The notes under the pieces were generated by a model that did not search any database, was not told the origin of the DNA, and worked only from the letters and a program-made list of their open reading frames with translations. The position numbers were made by a program, and so were the translations under genes. 64,000 nucleotides of DNA from Streptomyces sp. GESEQ-4 (GTDB taxonomy: Bacteria > Actinomycetota > Actinomycetes > Streptomycetales > Streptomycetaceae): positions 1 through 64,000 of the forward strand of contig NZ_JAFFSU010000031.1 of assembly GCF_017948455.1 (NCBI RefSeq). Reading direction: 5' to 3'. Of this stretch, positions 34,111 to 41,680 are shown piece by piece (the first letter of the stretch is position 1; each line of letters starts with the position of its first letter).

Positions 34111-34277
34111 CGCCGTAGGGCCGGACACCATCGCCGCGCTCGCCGTCGGGGCGTTCACCGGCGGGCTGTCCGCGGTCGCCTCCCCCCTCACCTCGTCCAC
34201 GCCACAACGTATGCCCGCGGATCCAGATCCGGGGTAGCGCTGACCACGGCGCGCGGCCCTGGGCGCGGCACGGCTGA

Positions 34278-34308
34278 GGGGCCCGATCCAGAAAGCGGAT
34301 CGGGCCCC
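34278..34308. terminator. Bidirectional terminator
   Basis: Perfect 12-bp stem GGGGCCCGATCC / GGATCGGGCCCC with loop AGAAAGC, about 40 bp past the end of the minus-strand secreted-protein gene. Confidence 0.8.
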
Positions 34309-34348
34309 TGGGCTTCGCGTGCCCCGTACTCACCGAAGAGGCGCGGCC

Positions 34349-34621
34349 TTAGAAGGCGCTGTTGTTGCAGCCCATCGTCGAGCCCACGTGGGTGTCCTGG
34401 CTGCCCGCCTTGCCCTCGCCGTTGAGCGCGTTGCCCAGGACGCCGTTGAGGATGCCGACCTGGCCGAGGACGTCGACGTTCAGGTCGTGCGACTTGCAGT
34501 GCGAGCTCTGCATGACGCTCTTGCCGCCGTGCCCGTCGTTGGCGGTGGCGGTGCCGGCGCTCAGGATCCCGACGCTGCCGAGAGCGACGACCACGACGGC
34601 AGCCTTGTGAAGCTTGTGCAT
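34349..34621 (-). CDS. Small secreted protein with cysteine pair (paralogue of 29937-30281)
   Basis: A 90-residue exported protein: signal peptide MHKLHKAAVVVVALGSVG...ATA, then QSSHCKSHDLNVDVLGQ, an asparagine/glycine-rich middle (NGVLGNALNGEG), and the C-terminus GSTMGCNNSAF. Two cysteines and the spacing match the protein at 29937-30281, but the His/Lys-rich insert is missing. The ATG at 34621 follows CGGAG. Size and composition recall small cell-surface proteins of streptomycetes, but it is not a chaplin or rodlin by motif. Confidence 0.75.
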   Translation of the reverse strand: MHKLHKAAVVVVALGSVGILSAGTATANDGHGGKSVMQSSHCKSHDLNVDVLGQVGILNGVLGNALNGEGKAGSQDTHVGSTMGCNNSAF

Positions 34622-34650
34622 GTCATCTCCGGAAGTGAGGTGTGGTGCTG

Positions 34651-34700
34651 GTGTGTGCGATCCGCGACAGATCGACTTCCTACAGTTACGGGAGGTTAAT
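34651..34700 (-). promoter_or_regulatory. Upstream block shared by two small secreted-protein genes (copy 2)
   Basis: Read on the minus strand: ATTAACCTCCCG (34700-34689) then GGATCGCACACAC (34663-34651), paralleling 29870-29910. The spacing between the two boxes is 25 bp here and 17 bp in copy 1. Confidence 0.5.
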
Positions 34701-34851
34701 ATGAAAAATGGTGACAGAAACCAGCGACGCGCCGTGATCCGCGAGCCGGCGAGGAAGCACCCGGACGGCCCCAAGCCGGGCGCACACTGGAGGCACAGGA
34801 CACACAGGACACACAGGACCGTGCGTCATGAGCCGAACCCGGAGGTGGGCC

Positions 34852-35283
34852 ATGAGCACCCTCGAAGAGCACATCGATGTCGGAGTCCCGGTGGACAGGG
34901 CCTGGGACAGACTGCACCGGGTGGAGGACTATCCGCGCTTCGTGGCGGGAGTGCGGGGCGCCCGTCCGGAGGCGCAGGGGCGGGCACATCTGGACGTCGA
35001 AGCCGGCGGACGCGCCCGGGAGTTGGCGGCCGAAGTCTCCGACCACGGCGACGAACGTGTGATGGAGTGGCACACCACGGGTGCCGCGGAGCTGACAGGT
35101 TCCTTCTCGCTGCAGCCGATCGACCAGAACCACACCCGGGTCCAGGCGCGACTGGAGTACGACCCCGGCACCATCAGGGAGATCTTCGGCGGACCGAAGG
35201 GATTCGCGCAGGCCAACGCGATCGAGCGGCTCGTCCGCGGTGATCTGGAGTCCTTCAAGGAGTACGTGGAAAGGGAGCAGTGA
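34852..35283 (+). CDS. SRPBCC (polyketide cyclase/dehydrase-like) family protein
   Basis: A 143-residue START-fold protein. It begins STLEEHIDVGVPVDRAWDRL and contains VEDYPRFVAGV, the entry of the Coq10/cyclase group, and DHGDERVMEWHTTG in the middle. These proteins bind hydrophobic ligands in a deep pocket; many streptomycete copies are stress-related. The ATG at 34852 follows GGAGGTGG; an ATG at 34828 lacks a ribosome site. Confidence 0.8.
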   Translation: MSTLEEHIDVGVPVDRAWDRLHRVEDYPRFVAGVRGARPEAQGRAHLDVEAGGRARELAAEVSDHGDERVMEWHTTGAAELTGSFSLQPIDQNHTRVQARLEYDPGTIREIFGGPKGFAQANAIERLVRGDLESFKEYVEREQ

Positions 35284-35335
35284 GCGACAGGAGCGACAGG
35301 ACAGCGGTGGACGCGGTGGGCGGTGACGGTGTCGT

Positions 35336-36088
35336 ATGCCGTACGTCGCCGTGAGTGCGCTGAGTCATCCGGGGCTGCTCAGGGACCGCAACGAGGACAG
35401 TCTCGTCGTCGGCCCGTGGACCCTGTGCGCCACCGTCACCGAGAACCCGCAGACCCTGGCCTTCCCGCTGGGCACACCGCTCGTCGTCGCCGTCGCCGAC
35501 GGACTCGGCGGGCATCCCGGCGGTGAGGTGGCCAGCGCCTTGGTCGTACGCCAACTCGCGGCGGTCGGCGCGGCACTGAGCGACGAGGACGCCGTACGCA
35601 GCGCCCTGAGCACCTGCAACCGCGCCGTGTACGAAGCGGCCGGCGGCGACGAGGGCGGCGAACTCGCCACGATGGGAACGACGGTGGCCGGCGCCGTCGT
35701 CCAGCCCGATGCGCTGCTCGTGTTCAACGTGGGCGACAGCCGCGTCTTCGCCGCCTCCCCCGACGGGCTGCGTCAGGTGAGCGTCGACGACAGCGGCCCA
35801 CTCGAACCCGGGCAGCGCACCACCTCCCTCGTCACCCAGTGCCTGGGCGGCAGCCCGACCTACCGCACCATCCGCCCCCATCTGACGTCCCTGCCCCTGT
35901 CCCCCGGCGACCGCTACCTCATCTGCACGGACGGCCTGACCGACCCCGTACCGACCGACATCCTCGACAAGGTGATGCGCGAACACGACGACGGACGGGC
36001 CGCGTTCGAACTGTGGAAGGCCGCGATCGAGGCCGGCGGCCCCGACAACATCACGCTGGCGGTCGTGCGTGTCGGGGACGACGAGTAG
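35336..36088 (+). CDS. PP2C-family serine/threonine protein phosphatase
   Basis: A 250-residue phosphatase with the metal-binding motifs in order: LRDRNEDS, VADGLGGHPGG, MGTTVAGA, NVGDSRVF, ICTDGLTD and GPDNITLAVV. This is the PstP/PrpC-like bacterial form, without a membrane anchor, so it acts in the cytoplasm on serine/threonine phosphoproteins. The ribosome site is weak. It ends 17 bp from the convergent mannanase gene. Confidence 0.9.
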   Translation: MPYVAVSALSHPGLLRDRNEDSLVVGPWTLCATVTENPQTLAFPLGTPLVVAVADGLGGHPGGEVASALVVRQLAAVGAALSDEDAVRSALSTCNRAVYEAAGGDEGGELATMGTTVAGAVVQPDALLVFNVGDSRVFAASPDGLRQVSVDDSGPLEPGQRTTSLVTQCLGGSPTYRTIRPHLTSLPLSPGDRYLICTDGLTDPVPTDILDKVMREHDDGRAAFELWKAAIEAGGPDNITLAVVRVGDDE

Positions 36089-36104
36089 ACACCGGCCCCA
36101 CAGT

Positions 36105-37760
36105 TCACGCGCTCGCGCAGACCGCCCCGTTGAGCCTGAAGGACGTCGGCGCCGTGTTCGTGGCCCCCTTGCTCCCCGTGAACCCGACCGTCACCGAGCC
36201 CGCCGCCGGGATGGTGGACGTGTACGACGCGGGCGACACCGTCACCGCGCCCGCGTTCTGGGTCGCCGTCCCGCCCCACATGTTGGCGACGGTCTGCCCG
36301 TCAGCGAACGTGAAGGCCAGGCTCCACCCGCTCAGTGGCGTCGTGCCGGTGTTGCGGATCACGAGCTCGCCCTGGAAGCCGCCCGGCCACTCGTGCACCG
36401 CCCGGTAGCCCACCGAGCAGCCCACCCCCGCCGCCTCGTCCGTCGTGACGCTCACCGTCGCCGAGCGTGCCGAGCGGTTGCCGGCGGCGTCGCGGGCGTG
36501 GACGGCGAAGGTGTACGTCGTGTCGGGGGTGAGGTCGGTGAGGGTGACGGTGTTCGTACTCGAAGCGGCGACCGGCAGATCGGACGTCCCCTGGGCCCGG
36601 ACGACGTCGTACGCGGTGACGGCGACGTTGTCCGTGGCTGCGGGCCAGGTGAGGGTGGCCGACGTGGCGGTCACGGAGGACGCCGTCGGGGTGCCGGGGG
36701 CCGTCGGGGCCTGGGTGTCCGCCCCCGTGCCGCCGAAGATCGTGGCCTCCTTCGACGTCTGGACGATGCCGTTCGGACCGTTGAAGATGCGCTGGCCCCA
36801 GGAGCTGAGCCGGCCCGGGTCGAAGTCGATCGCCAGGTCGAGGATCGGGTCGGTGTTGCCGCTCCAGGACCAGGCCAGGTAGCCGAGGTCGAGCTGCTCG
36901 GCCGCCGCCATCATCGTGTCCTCGTCGGGGTCGCCGTACTGGTCGGGAGGACCGCCGAACTCGCCTATCAGGATGGGAAGTCGGGCCGTCACGAAGGCGT
37001 TCAGGTAGTCGGTGATCTCCTGTGCCGTGTCGAAGACGCTGTACATGTGGATGGAGAAGATCAGGTTGCCGGTGGGGTCGGCGTCGTACACGGTCCGGGC
37101 GTTCGCCCGCATCACGCCCTGCCAGTCCTGGCCCCAGTTGGGCGCGTCCACCATGATCGTGTGCTCGAATCCGGCGGCGCGCAGCTTCTGTACGGCGGCG
37201 ACGGTCGGCGCGGTCCAGCCGGCGGGATTCGTGTTGCCCCAGGGCTCGTTGCCGATGTTGACGATGACGTAGTTCTCCTGGTCGGCCAGGACGTCCTTGA
37301 GGCCGATCCAGTAGTCGGCCGCCGAGTCCAGCGTGGCGGCCGCGGCCTCCTCGCCGTAGCCGGTGGTGTCGTGCACCTCCAGCACGCAGATCAGCCGGTT
37401 GGCCTTGCAGTCGGCGACGACCGCGGCCACGTCCTCGGCGCTGTTGCGCGTCCAGCGGTGGCCGTTGGAGAGGACGACCCGGACGGTGTTGGCGCCGAAC
37501 GCCTTGATGTCCGCCAGGGACTGCGTCTCGCCGGGGTACCAGGTGTGGGCGTGGTTCACCCCGCGTATGACGAAGTCGTTGCCGTTGCCTTCGAGCAGAC
37601 GGCCGTCGCTGATGTGGAGGCCGGCGGCACGGGCGCGGGGCGGCTCCGCGTGGGCGGGGACCGCGGCCAGGGCGCCGAGGACGACCAGCCCCATCAGGAG
37701 GGTGAGTAACGCGGTGACGGGACTCTTTGCGCTCTTCGTGCTGCTTCTCGTAGTTCTCAC
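36105..37760 (-). CDS. Secreted GH5 (subfamily 8-like) beta-mannanase with FN3 and CBM2 domains
   Basis: A 551-residue exported enzyme. A long signal peptide ends near PAHAEPPRARA. The catalytic domain (about residues 45-345) starts GLHISDGRLLEG and VIRGVNHAHTWYPG, with acid/base Glu in NIGNEPWG and nucleophile Glu in LIGEFGG; together with VLEVHDTTG this is the GH5_8 mannanase pattern rather than a classical cellulase. Then follow a fibronectin type III domain (PTAPGTPTASSVTATSATLTW) and a cellulose-binding CBM2 (CSVGYRAVHEWPGGFQGELV). The GTG at 37760 has GGAG upstream. A CebR box lies about 63 bp further up. Confidence 0.88.
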   Translation of the reverse strand: MRTTRSSTKSAKSPVTALLTLLMGLVVLGALAAVPAHAEPPRARAAGLHISDGRLLEGNGNDFVIRGVNHAHTWYPGETQSLADIKAFGANTVRVVLSNGHRWTRNSAEDVAAVVADCKANRLICVLEVHDTTGYGEEAAAATLDSAADYWIGLKDVLADQENYVIVNIGNEPWGNTNPAGWTAPTVAAVQKLRAAGFEHTIMVDAPNWGQDWQGVMRANARTVYDADPTGNLIFSIHMYSVFDTAQEITDYLNAFVTARLPILIGEFGGPPDQYGDPDEDTMMAAAEQLDLGYLAWSWSGNTDPILDLAIDFDPGRLSSWGQRIFNGPNGIVQTSKEATIFGGTGADTQAPTAPGTPTASSVTATSATLTWPAATDNVAVTAYDVVRAQGTSDLPVAASSTNTVTLTDLTPDTTYTFAVHARDAAGNRSARSATVSVTTDEAAGVGCSVGYRAVHEWPGGFQGELVIRNTGTTPLSGWSLAFTFADGQTVANMWGGTATQNAGAVTVSPASYTSTIPAAGSVTVGFTGSKGATNTAPTSFRLNGAVCASA

Positions 37761-37822
37761 TGCGACTCCAGAGGCTCCAGAGGAATGAATGAGCGTGAGC
37801 GACGCGAGCATCGACAGAAACG

Positions 37823-37836
37823 TGGGAGCGCTCCCA
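37823..37836. promoter_or_regulatory. CebR-type operator
   Basis: TGGGAGCGCTCCCA, the exact 14-bp palindrome bound by the cellobiose-responsive LacI repressor CebR in streptomycetes. A second LacI-like core, AAGCGCTT, lies at 37875-37882. Both precede the secreted mannanase gene. Confidence 0.85.
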
Positions 37837-37975
37837 TAAACCCACGAGGGCAGGGACACGTCAAGACAGTGTGCAAGCGCTTTCTCGAACACCCTCGCAT
37901 GCGCGCCGAGTTGACCTAAGTTGGTGACTCGATCACTGCACCGATCACCCGCACTCCCGAGGAGGAGGGTCTCCC

Positions 37976-38746
37976 GTGTCGTCGGACCCCACGACCAAGC
38001 CGCACTCGGCCCGCTTCTGGAACTACTTCGTCGGCGGCAAGGACCACTACCCGGTCGACCGCGAGATCGGGGACCACATCAAGGAGATCTTCCCCGGCCT
38101 GGTCGACGTGGCGGTCACCAGCCGGCACTTCCTGGGGCGTGCCGTCCGCCACCTCGCCGGTGAGCAGGGCATACGACAGTTCCTGGACGTCGGCACCGGA
38201 CTGCCGACCGCCGACAACACTCACGAGGTGGCCCAGCGCGTGGCACCGGACGCCCGGATCGTGTACGTCGACAACGACCCGATCGTGCTGACCCACGCCA
38301 ACGCCCTGCTCACGAGCACACCCGAGGGCAGGACCGCGTACCTCGACGCCGACCTGTACGACCCGAAGGGCATCCTGGAAGCCGCCACCAGCACCCTCGA
38401 CTTCTCTCAGCCGGTCGCCCTGATGATCCTCAACACCCTCGGCCACGTCGCCGAGTACGAGCACGCGCGCGGGCTGGTGCGTGAGCTCATGGCGGGCCTG
38501 CCCCCAGGCAGCTACCTCGTGATCAGCGACAGCACCGCCACCAGCGAGGGCATGATCGCCGCGTCGGAGGCCTACAACGCGAGCGGCGCGGTGCCGTACC
38601 ACGTACGCAGCATCGAGGAGATCGCCGGCTACTTCGACGGCCTCGAACTCGTGGAGCCCGGCGTCGTCCAGGTCACCGAGTGGCGCCCGGAATACGGCGA
38701 CCCGGTCGCCGTCGACGCCTACTGCGGGGTGGGGCGTAAGCCGTAG
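37976..38746 (+). CDS. SAM-dependent methyltransferase, DUF574 family
   Basis: A 256-residue protein of the actinomycete DUF574/methyltransf_19 group. It begins with the family hallmark ARFWNYFVGGKDHYPVDREIG, then the SAM-binding LDVGTGLPTADNTHEVAQRV and the acidic YVDNDPIV. The GTG start follows GAGGAGG. These are numerous in Streptomyces; substrates are unknown. Confidence 0.9.
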   Translation: MSSDPTTKPHSARFWNYFVGGKDHYPVDREIGDHIKEIFPGLVDVAVTSRHFLGRAVRHLAGEQGIRQFLDVGTGLPTADNTHEVAQRVAPDARIVYVDNDPIVLTHANALLTSTPEGRTAYLDADLYDPKGILEAATSTLDFSQPVALMILNTLGHVAEYEHARGLVRELMAGLPPGSYLVISDSTATSEGMIAASEAYNASGAVPYHVRSIEEIAGYFDGLELVEPGVVQVTEWRPEYGDPVAVDAYCGVGRKP

Positions 38747-38785
38747 CGCTCCGCTGGGAGCGGTGGCGACCTGCGGGCCGGTGGG

Positions 38786-38812
38786 GGCTGGTCGCGCAGT
38801 TCCCCGCGCCCC
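38786..38812. repeat. Dispersed Streptomyces intergenic repeat, copy 1
   Basis: A 27-bp block beginning GGCTGGTCGCGCAG and ending CCCCGCGCCCC, identical at 54911-54937 and nearly so, inverted, at 61380-61406. All three abut gene 3' ends and sit next to GC-rich hairpins, suggesting terminator-linked repeats. Confidence 0.7.
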
Positions 38813-40012
38813 TTACGGGCCCTTGCGGGCCCTTACAGGCCCGCGGACGCTCAGCGCCCCCGTCACGCCGAGCGACGCCACCGCCATGACTGTCATCGCG
38901 GCGGCGGGCGAGGTCAGTTGGGCCACTGACCCCGCCAGGGCCGCGCTCACGCCCTGCATCGTGAGCATCCCCGCCGAGTGCAACCCCAGGGCGTGGCCCG
39001 CCAGTTCGTCCGGGGTGAGGGACATCAGGCGTTCCTGCTGGACCAGGCTCGCGCCGAAGCCCACCGAGGCGACGGCGGTCGCCGCGGCGGCGAGCGGGAG
39101 CGCCGGGTGCAGGACGAAGACCGTGTACGGGGCGGCCAATAGCACCAGCAGCGGTACGCCGAGCCGTCCGCGCACCCTCCGCGGCAGCAACCGGCCCACC
39201 GTCACGTCTCCGACGAACATCCCCAGCGCCGCACAGGCGAACAGCGTGCCCGCGTCGGCGGGGGCGTAGGAGACGTACAGCGACTCACAGCCGACCACCA
39301 GGCCGTTGGGGATCCAGAGGGCGAGAAAGACGTACCGGCGTGGGCGGGAGGACCACAGCAGGGCGTTCGCTCGCCAGGTCGCCGTCACCGACGGGCGGCC
39401 CGACGCGCGCGGCGGGCGGGCCGTCAGGCCGAGCCGGAGGCCGAGCGCGGCCGTGATGTGCAGCACCGCCGCGAGCAGCAGGACCCTGCCCGGGGACAGG
39501 ACCGCCAGCAGCGCGCCGCCCACCGCGTATCCGGTGATCTGCACGAGCCCGCTCATCATGTTGAAGACCGAACGCCCCAGCATGAACCCGCCCTTGGCCA
39601 CCACCTCGTTCAGCAGCCCCCACCGCACTCCCCCGCCGAGCGACGCGACCAGCCCCTGCGCCAGGACGACGACGAAGACCGCCCAGATCGGCAGTCCGGG
39701 CGCGGCCAGCACCGCTGTAGCGGCCGCGAAGGCGACCGAGATACCCGCAAGCGTCGCCCTCGGCGGCAGCCGGTCCGCGCCCGACATCAGCAGCGTCGCG
39801 CCCACCATCTGTGCTAGCGACGGACCGAACATGCTCACCGCCGACAGCAGCGGTGACGCCGTCGCCCGGTAGACGAGCGTGCCGAGCGCCAGCCCGGCCA
39901 TCGTCTGCGCGGCGACGCTCGCCGCGGAGGTGAGGAAGAGCGGGGTGAACTCCGGTGTCCGGAACAGGGACTTGTAGCCGTAGGTCGCGCCGTTGGTCAC
40001 GCGTTTGGTCAT
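38813..40012 (-). CDS. Major facilitator superfamily transporter
   Basis: A 399-residue permease with about 12 membrane segments, beginning YKSLFRTPEFTPLFLTSAASV, as in small drug-exporter-like MFS proteins. Loops 2-3 carry MSGADRLPPRATLAG, a variant of the MFS motif A. It is divergent from an ArsR-type regulator with a perfect palindrome in the 70-bp gap. No clear ribosome site, so possibly leaderless. Substrate unknown. Confidence 0.85.
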   Translation of the reverse strand: MTKRVTNGATYGYKSLFRTPEFTPLFLTSAASVAAQTMAGLALGTLVYRATASPLLSAVSMFGPSLAQMVGATLLMSGADRLPPRATLAGISVAFAAATAVLAAPGLPIWAVFVVVLAQGLVASLGGGVRWGLLNEVVAKGGFMLGRSVFNMMSGLVQITGYAVGGALLAVLSPGRVLLLAAVLHITAALGLRLGLTARPPRASGRPSVTATWRANALLWSSRPRRYVFLALWIPNGLVVGCESLYVSYAPADAGTLFACAALGMFVGDVTVGRLLPRRVRGRLGVPLLVLLAAPYTVFVLHPALPLAAAATAVASVGFGASLVQQERLMSLTPDELAGHALGLHSAGMLTMQGVSAALAGSVAQLTSPAAAMTVMAVASLGVTGALSVRGPVRARKGP

Positions 40013-40051
40013 GCGCGGAGTCTCGGGTGCCCGCGGCCGCGGGAGTTATTG

Positions 40052-40069
40052 TTTCGCGCAGACGCGAAA
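40052..40069. promoter_or_regulatory. Operator in the MFS/ArsR divergon
   Basis: TTTCGCG-CAGA-CGCGAAA, a perfect 7-4-7 inverted repeat midway between the two divergent start codons. Likely bound by the adjacent ArsR-type regulator. Confidence 0.65.
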
Positions 40070-40082
40070 GGTGGCGCACTCC

Positions 40083-41066
40083 ATGGGCTGGTGGCAGATC
40101 AACGCCGACACCCTCGCCCGCAGCCGCTTCGTCCTCTCCCCGCTCGCCGAGACCTTCGCGAGCCTGAAGCTGCTGCACGCGGGCACGGCCGCGCACCCCG
40201 GCGAACGTGCCTGGCTGGAAGCCCATCTCCCCGCCTACCAGCAGCACTTGGACACGGACCCCGTCACCGCACTCCTCATCCGCTCCGGACTCGGCCGCAG
40301 CTGGATCGCCGACTTCCTCACCCCCACTCCACGCGACGGCGAGACCTTCGAGGAGGGCCTCGCCCGCGTCCGCGCGGCCCGCCCGGAGGACGCCCGCGCG
40401 CACCTGAAGATCTCCCTCGCTGGTCCCCTCCCCACCGCCCTCGACCGCGACGACCTCCCCGACCGCGCGGCCGACCTCCTGTCCTACGTCTGGACCGAGA
40501 CCGTACGGCCGTACTGGCACCGGCGCCGGCGCATCCTGGAGGCCGACGTGATCGCCCGGCTCGCCCAGGTGAGCCGGGGCGGCTGGGCAGCCGTACTGGA
40601 CGGGCTGCGGCCCGGGACACGCTGGCTCGGCGACAGCCGGTTCCAGGTCAACCTGCACGAATATCCGCCCCGCGAGATCTCCGGCGCGGAGCTGGTGTTC
40701 GTGCCGGTGACTCCGAAGGCGGGCTGGGTGTCCTGGGCGGAACCCGAGCGCCGGTACGCGGTGATCTACCCGTGCCGGGGCGCCCTGGCCGACGTATCGG
40801 ACAGACCTCCGCCCGCGAGCCTCGGCGCGCTGCTCGGCACCGCGCGGGCCGCGCTCCTGGTCCTGCTCGACTCCCCGCTGAGCACGACCCAGCTCGTCGT
40901 CCTGACCGGCCAGGGCCTCGGCTCGGTCGGCCGCCATGTGAAGATCCTGCTGGACGCGGGGCTGGTGGAACGGCGCAGGGCGGGCCGGTCGGTGCTGTAC
41001 TCGCGGACGGCGGCCGGTGAGGTTCTCGTCGAGGCCCAGAACGGTGCCGACACCTGTCGCGGTTAG
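40083..41066 (+). CDS. ArsR-type winged-helix regulator (DUF5937-like)
   Basis: A 327-residue regulator with an unusually long N-terminal part (about 240 residues, MGWWQINADTLARSRFVLSPLAETFA) and a C-terminal ArsR-like winged helix (LLVLLDSPLSTTQLVVLTGQGLGSVGRHVKILLDAGLVERRRAGRSVLYS). No metal-binding cysteines are seen, so it probably senses an organic ligand. It is divergent from the MFS transporter, which it likely represses. The ATG at 40083 follows AAGGTGG. Confidence 0.8.
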   Translation: MGWWQINADTLARSRFVLSPLAETFASLKLLHAGTAAHPGERAWLEAHLPAYQQHLDTDPVTALLIRSGLGRSWIADFLTPTPRDGETFEEGLARVRAARPEDARAHLKISLAGPLPTALDRDDLPDRAADLLSYVWTETVRPYWHRRRRILEADVIARLAQVSRGGWAAVLDGLRPGTRWLGDSRFQVNLHEYPPREISGAELVFVPVTPKAGWVSWAEPERRYAVIYPCRGALADVSDRPPPASLGALLGTARAALLVLLDSPLSTTQLVVLTGQGLGSVGRHVKILLDAGLVERRRAGRSVLYSRTAAGEVLVEAQNGADTCRG

Positions 41067-41075
41067 CATCCGCTC

Positions 41076-41582
41076 ATGACTACTGACACCACCGGCAATT
41101 CCGTACTCGACGTCGACATCGCTGCGCTCCAGGGCGGTGCGGCCGACCTCGGCCAGTACAAGGGCAAGGCCGTCCTCATCGTGAACGTGGCCTCCAAGTG
41201 CGGGCTGACCCCGCAGTACGCGGGCCTGGAGCGGCTCCAGGAGCGTTACGCCGCGCAGGGCTTCACCGTGCTCGGCGTGCCCTGCAACCAGTTCATGGGC
41301 CAGGAGCCCGGAAGCTCCGAGGAGATCGCCGAGTTCTGCTCGGCGACGTACGGCGTGACCTTCCCGATGACCGAGAAGGTCGAGGTCAACGGTGACGGCC
41401 GGCATGCGCTGTACGAGCGCCTCACCGGCTTCGCCGACGCCGAGGGCCACACCGGCGACATCCGCTGGAACTTCGAGAAGTTCCTGATCGGCCGGGACGG
41501 CGAGGTCGTAGCCCGCTTCTCACCGCAGACGGAGCCGGAGTCGGCGGAGGTCGTTGCGGCGGTGGAGGGGCAGCTGGCCTGA
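41076..41582 (+). CDS. Glutathione peroxidase family protein (Cys type)
   Basis: A 168-residue peroxidase with the catalytic tetrad in standard places: Cys42 in NVASKCGLT, Gln in VPCNQF, Trp and Asn in IRWNFEKFLI. Cysteine replaces selenocysteine. Since actinomycetes lack glutathione, such enzymes use thioredoxin to reduce peroxides. It starts 10 bp after the ArsR gene, though no functional link is evident. Confidence 0.9.
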   Translation: MTTDTTGNSVLDVDIAALQGGAADLGQYKGKAVLIVNVASKCGLTPQYAGLERLQERYAAQGFTVLGVPCNQFMGQEPGSSEEIAEFCSATYGVTFPMTEKVEVNGDGRHALYERLTGFADAEGHTGDIRWNFEKFLIGRDGEVVARFSPQTEPESAEVVAAVEGQLA

Positions 41583-41612
41583 GCGACGGTTCCGGCAGCG
41601 CCCTCTTCTTGA

Positions 41613-41631
41613 CCTTGCCCTTGGGGCAAGG
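41613..41631. promoter_or_regulatory. MerR-type operator within a spaced promoter
   Basis: CCTTGCCC-TTG-GGGCAAGG, a perfect 8-3-8 palindrome directly after a TTGACC (41609-41614) -35 element. MerR regulators bind such palindromes in long-spacer promoters, so this is probably the autoregulated promoter of the next gene. Confidence 0.65.
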
Positions 41632-41643
41632 GTGAGCGTCCTT

Positions 41644-41670
41644 GTCACCGGGCGGAAGGCGCCCGGTGAC
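41644..41670 (+). other. Leader hairpin before the MerR gene
   Basis: GTCACCGGGC / GCCCGGTGAC, a perfect 10-bp stem with a 7-base loop, ending just before the ribosome site GGAGG. It could be a terminator or a translation-control structure. Confidence 0.5.
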
Positions 41671-41680
41671 GGAGGATGAC

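Noticed and set aside
34663..34700. CGTAAC before the secreted-protein gene as a BldN-type promoter
   Set aside because: A -35-like CGTAAC is present but no CGTTGA at the right distance, and the paralogue's upstream region lacks it.
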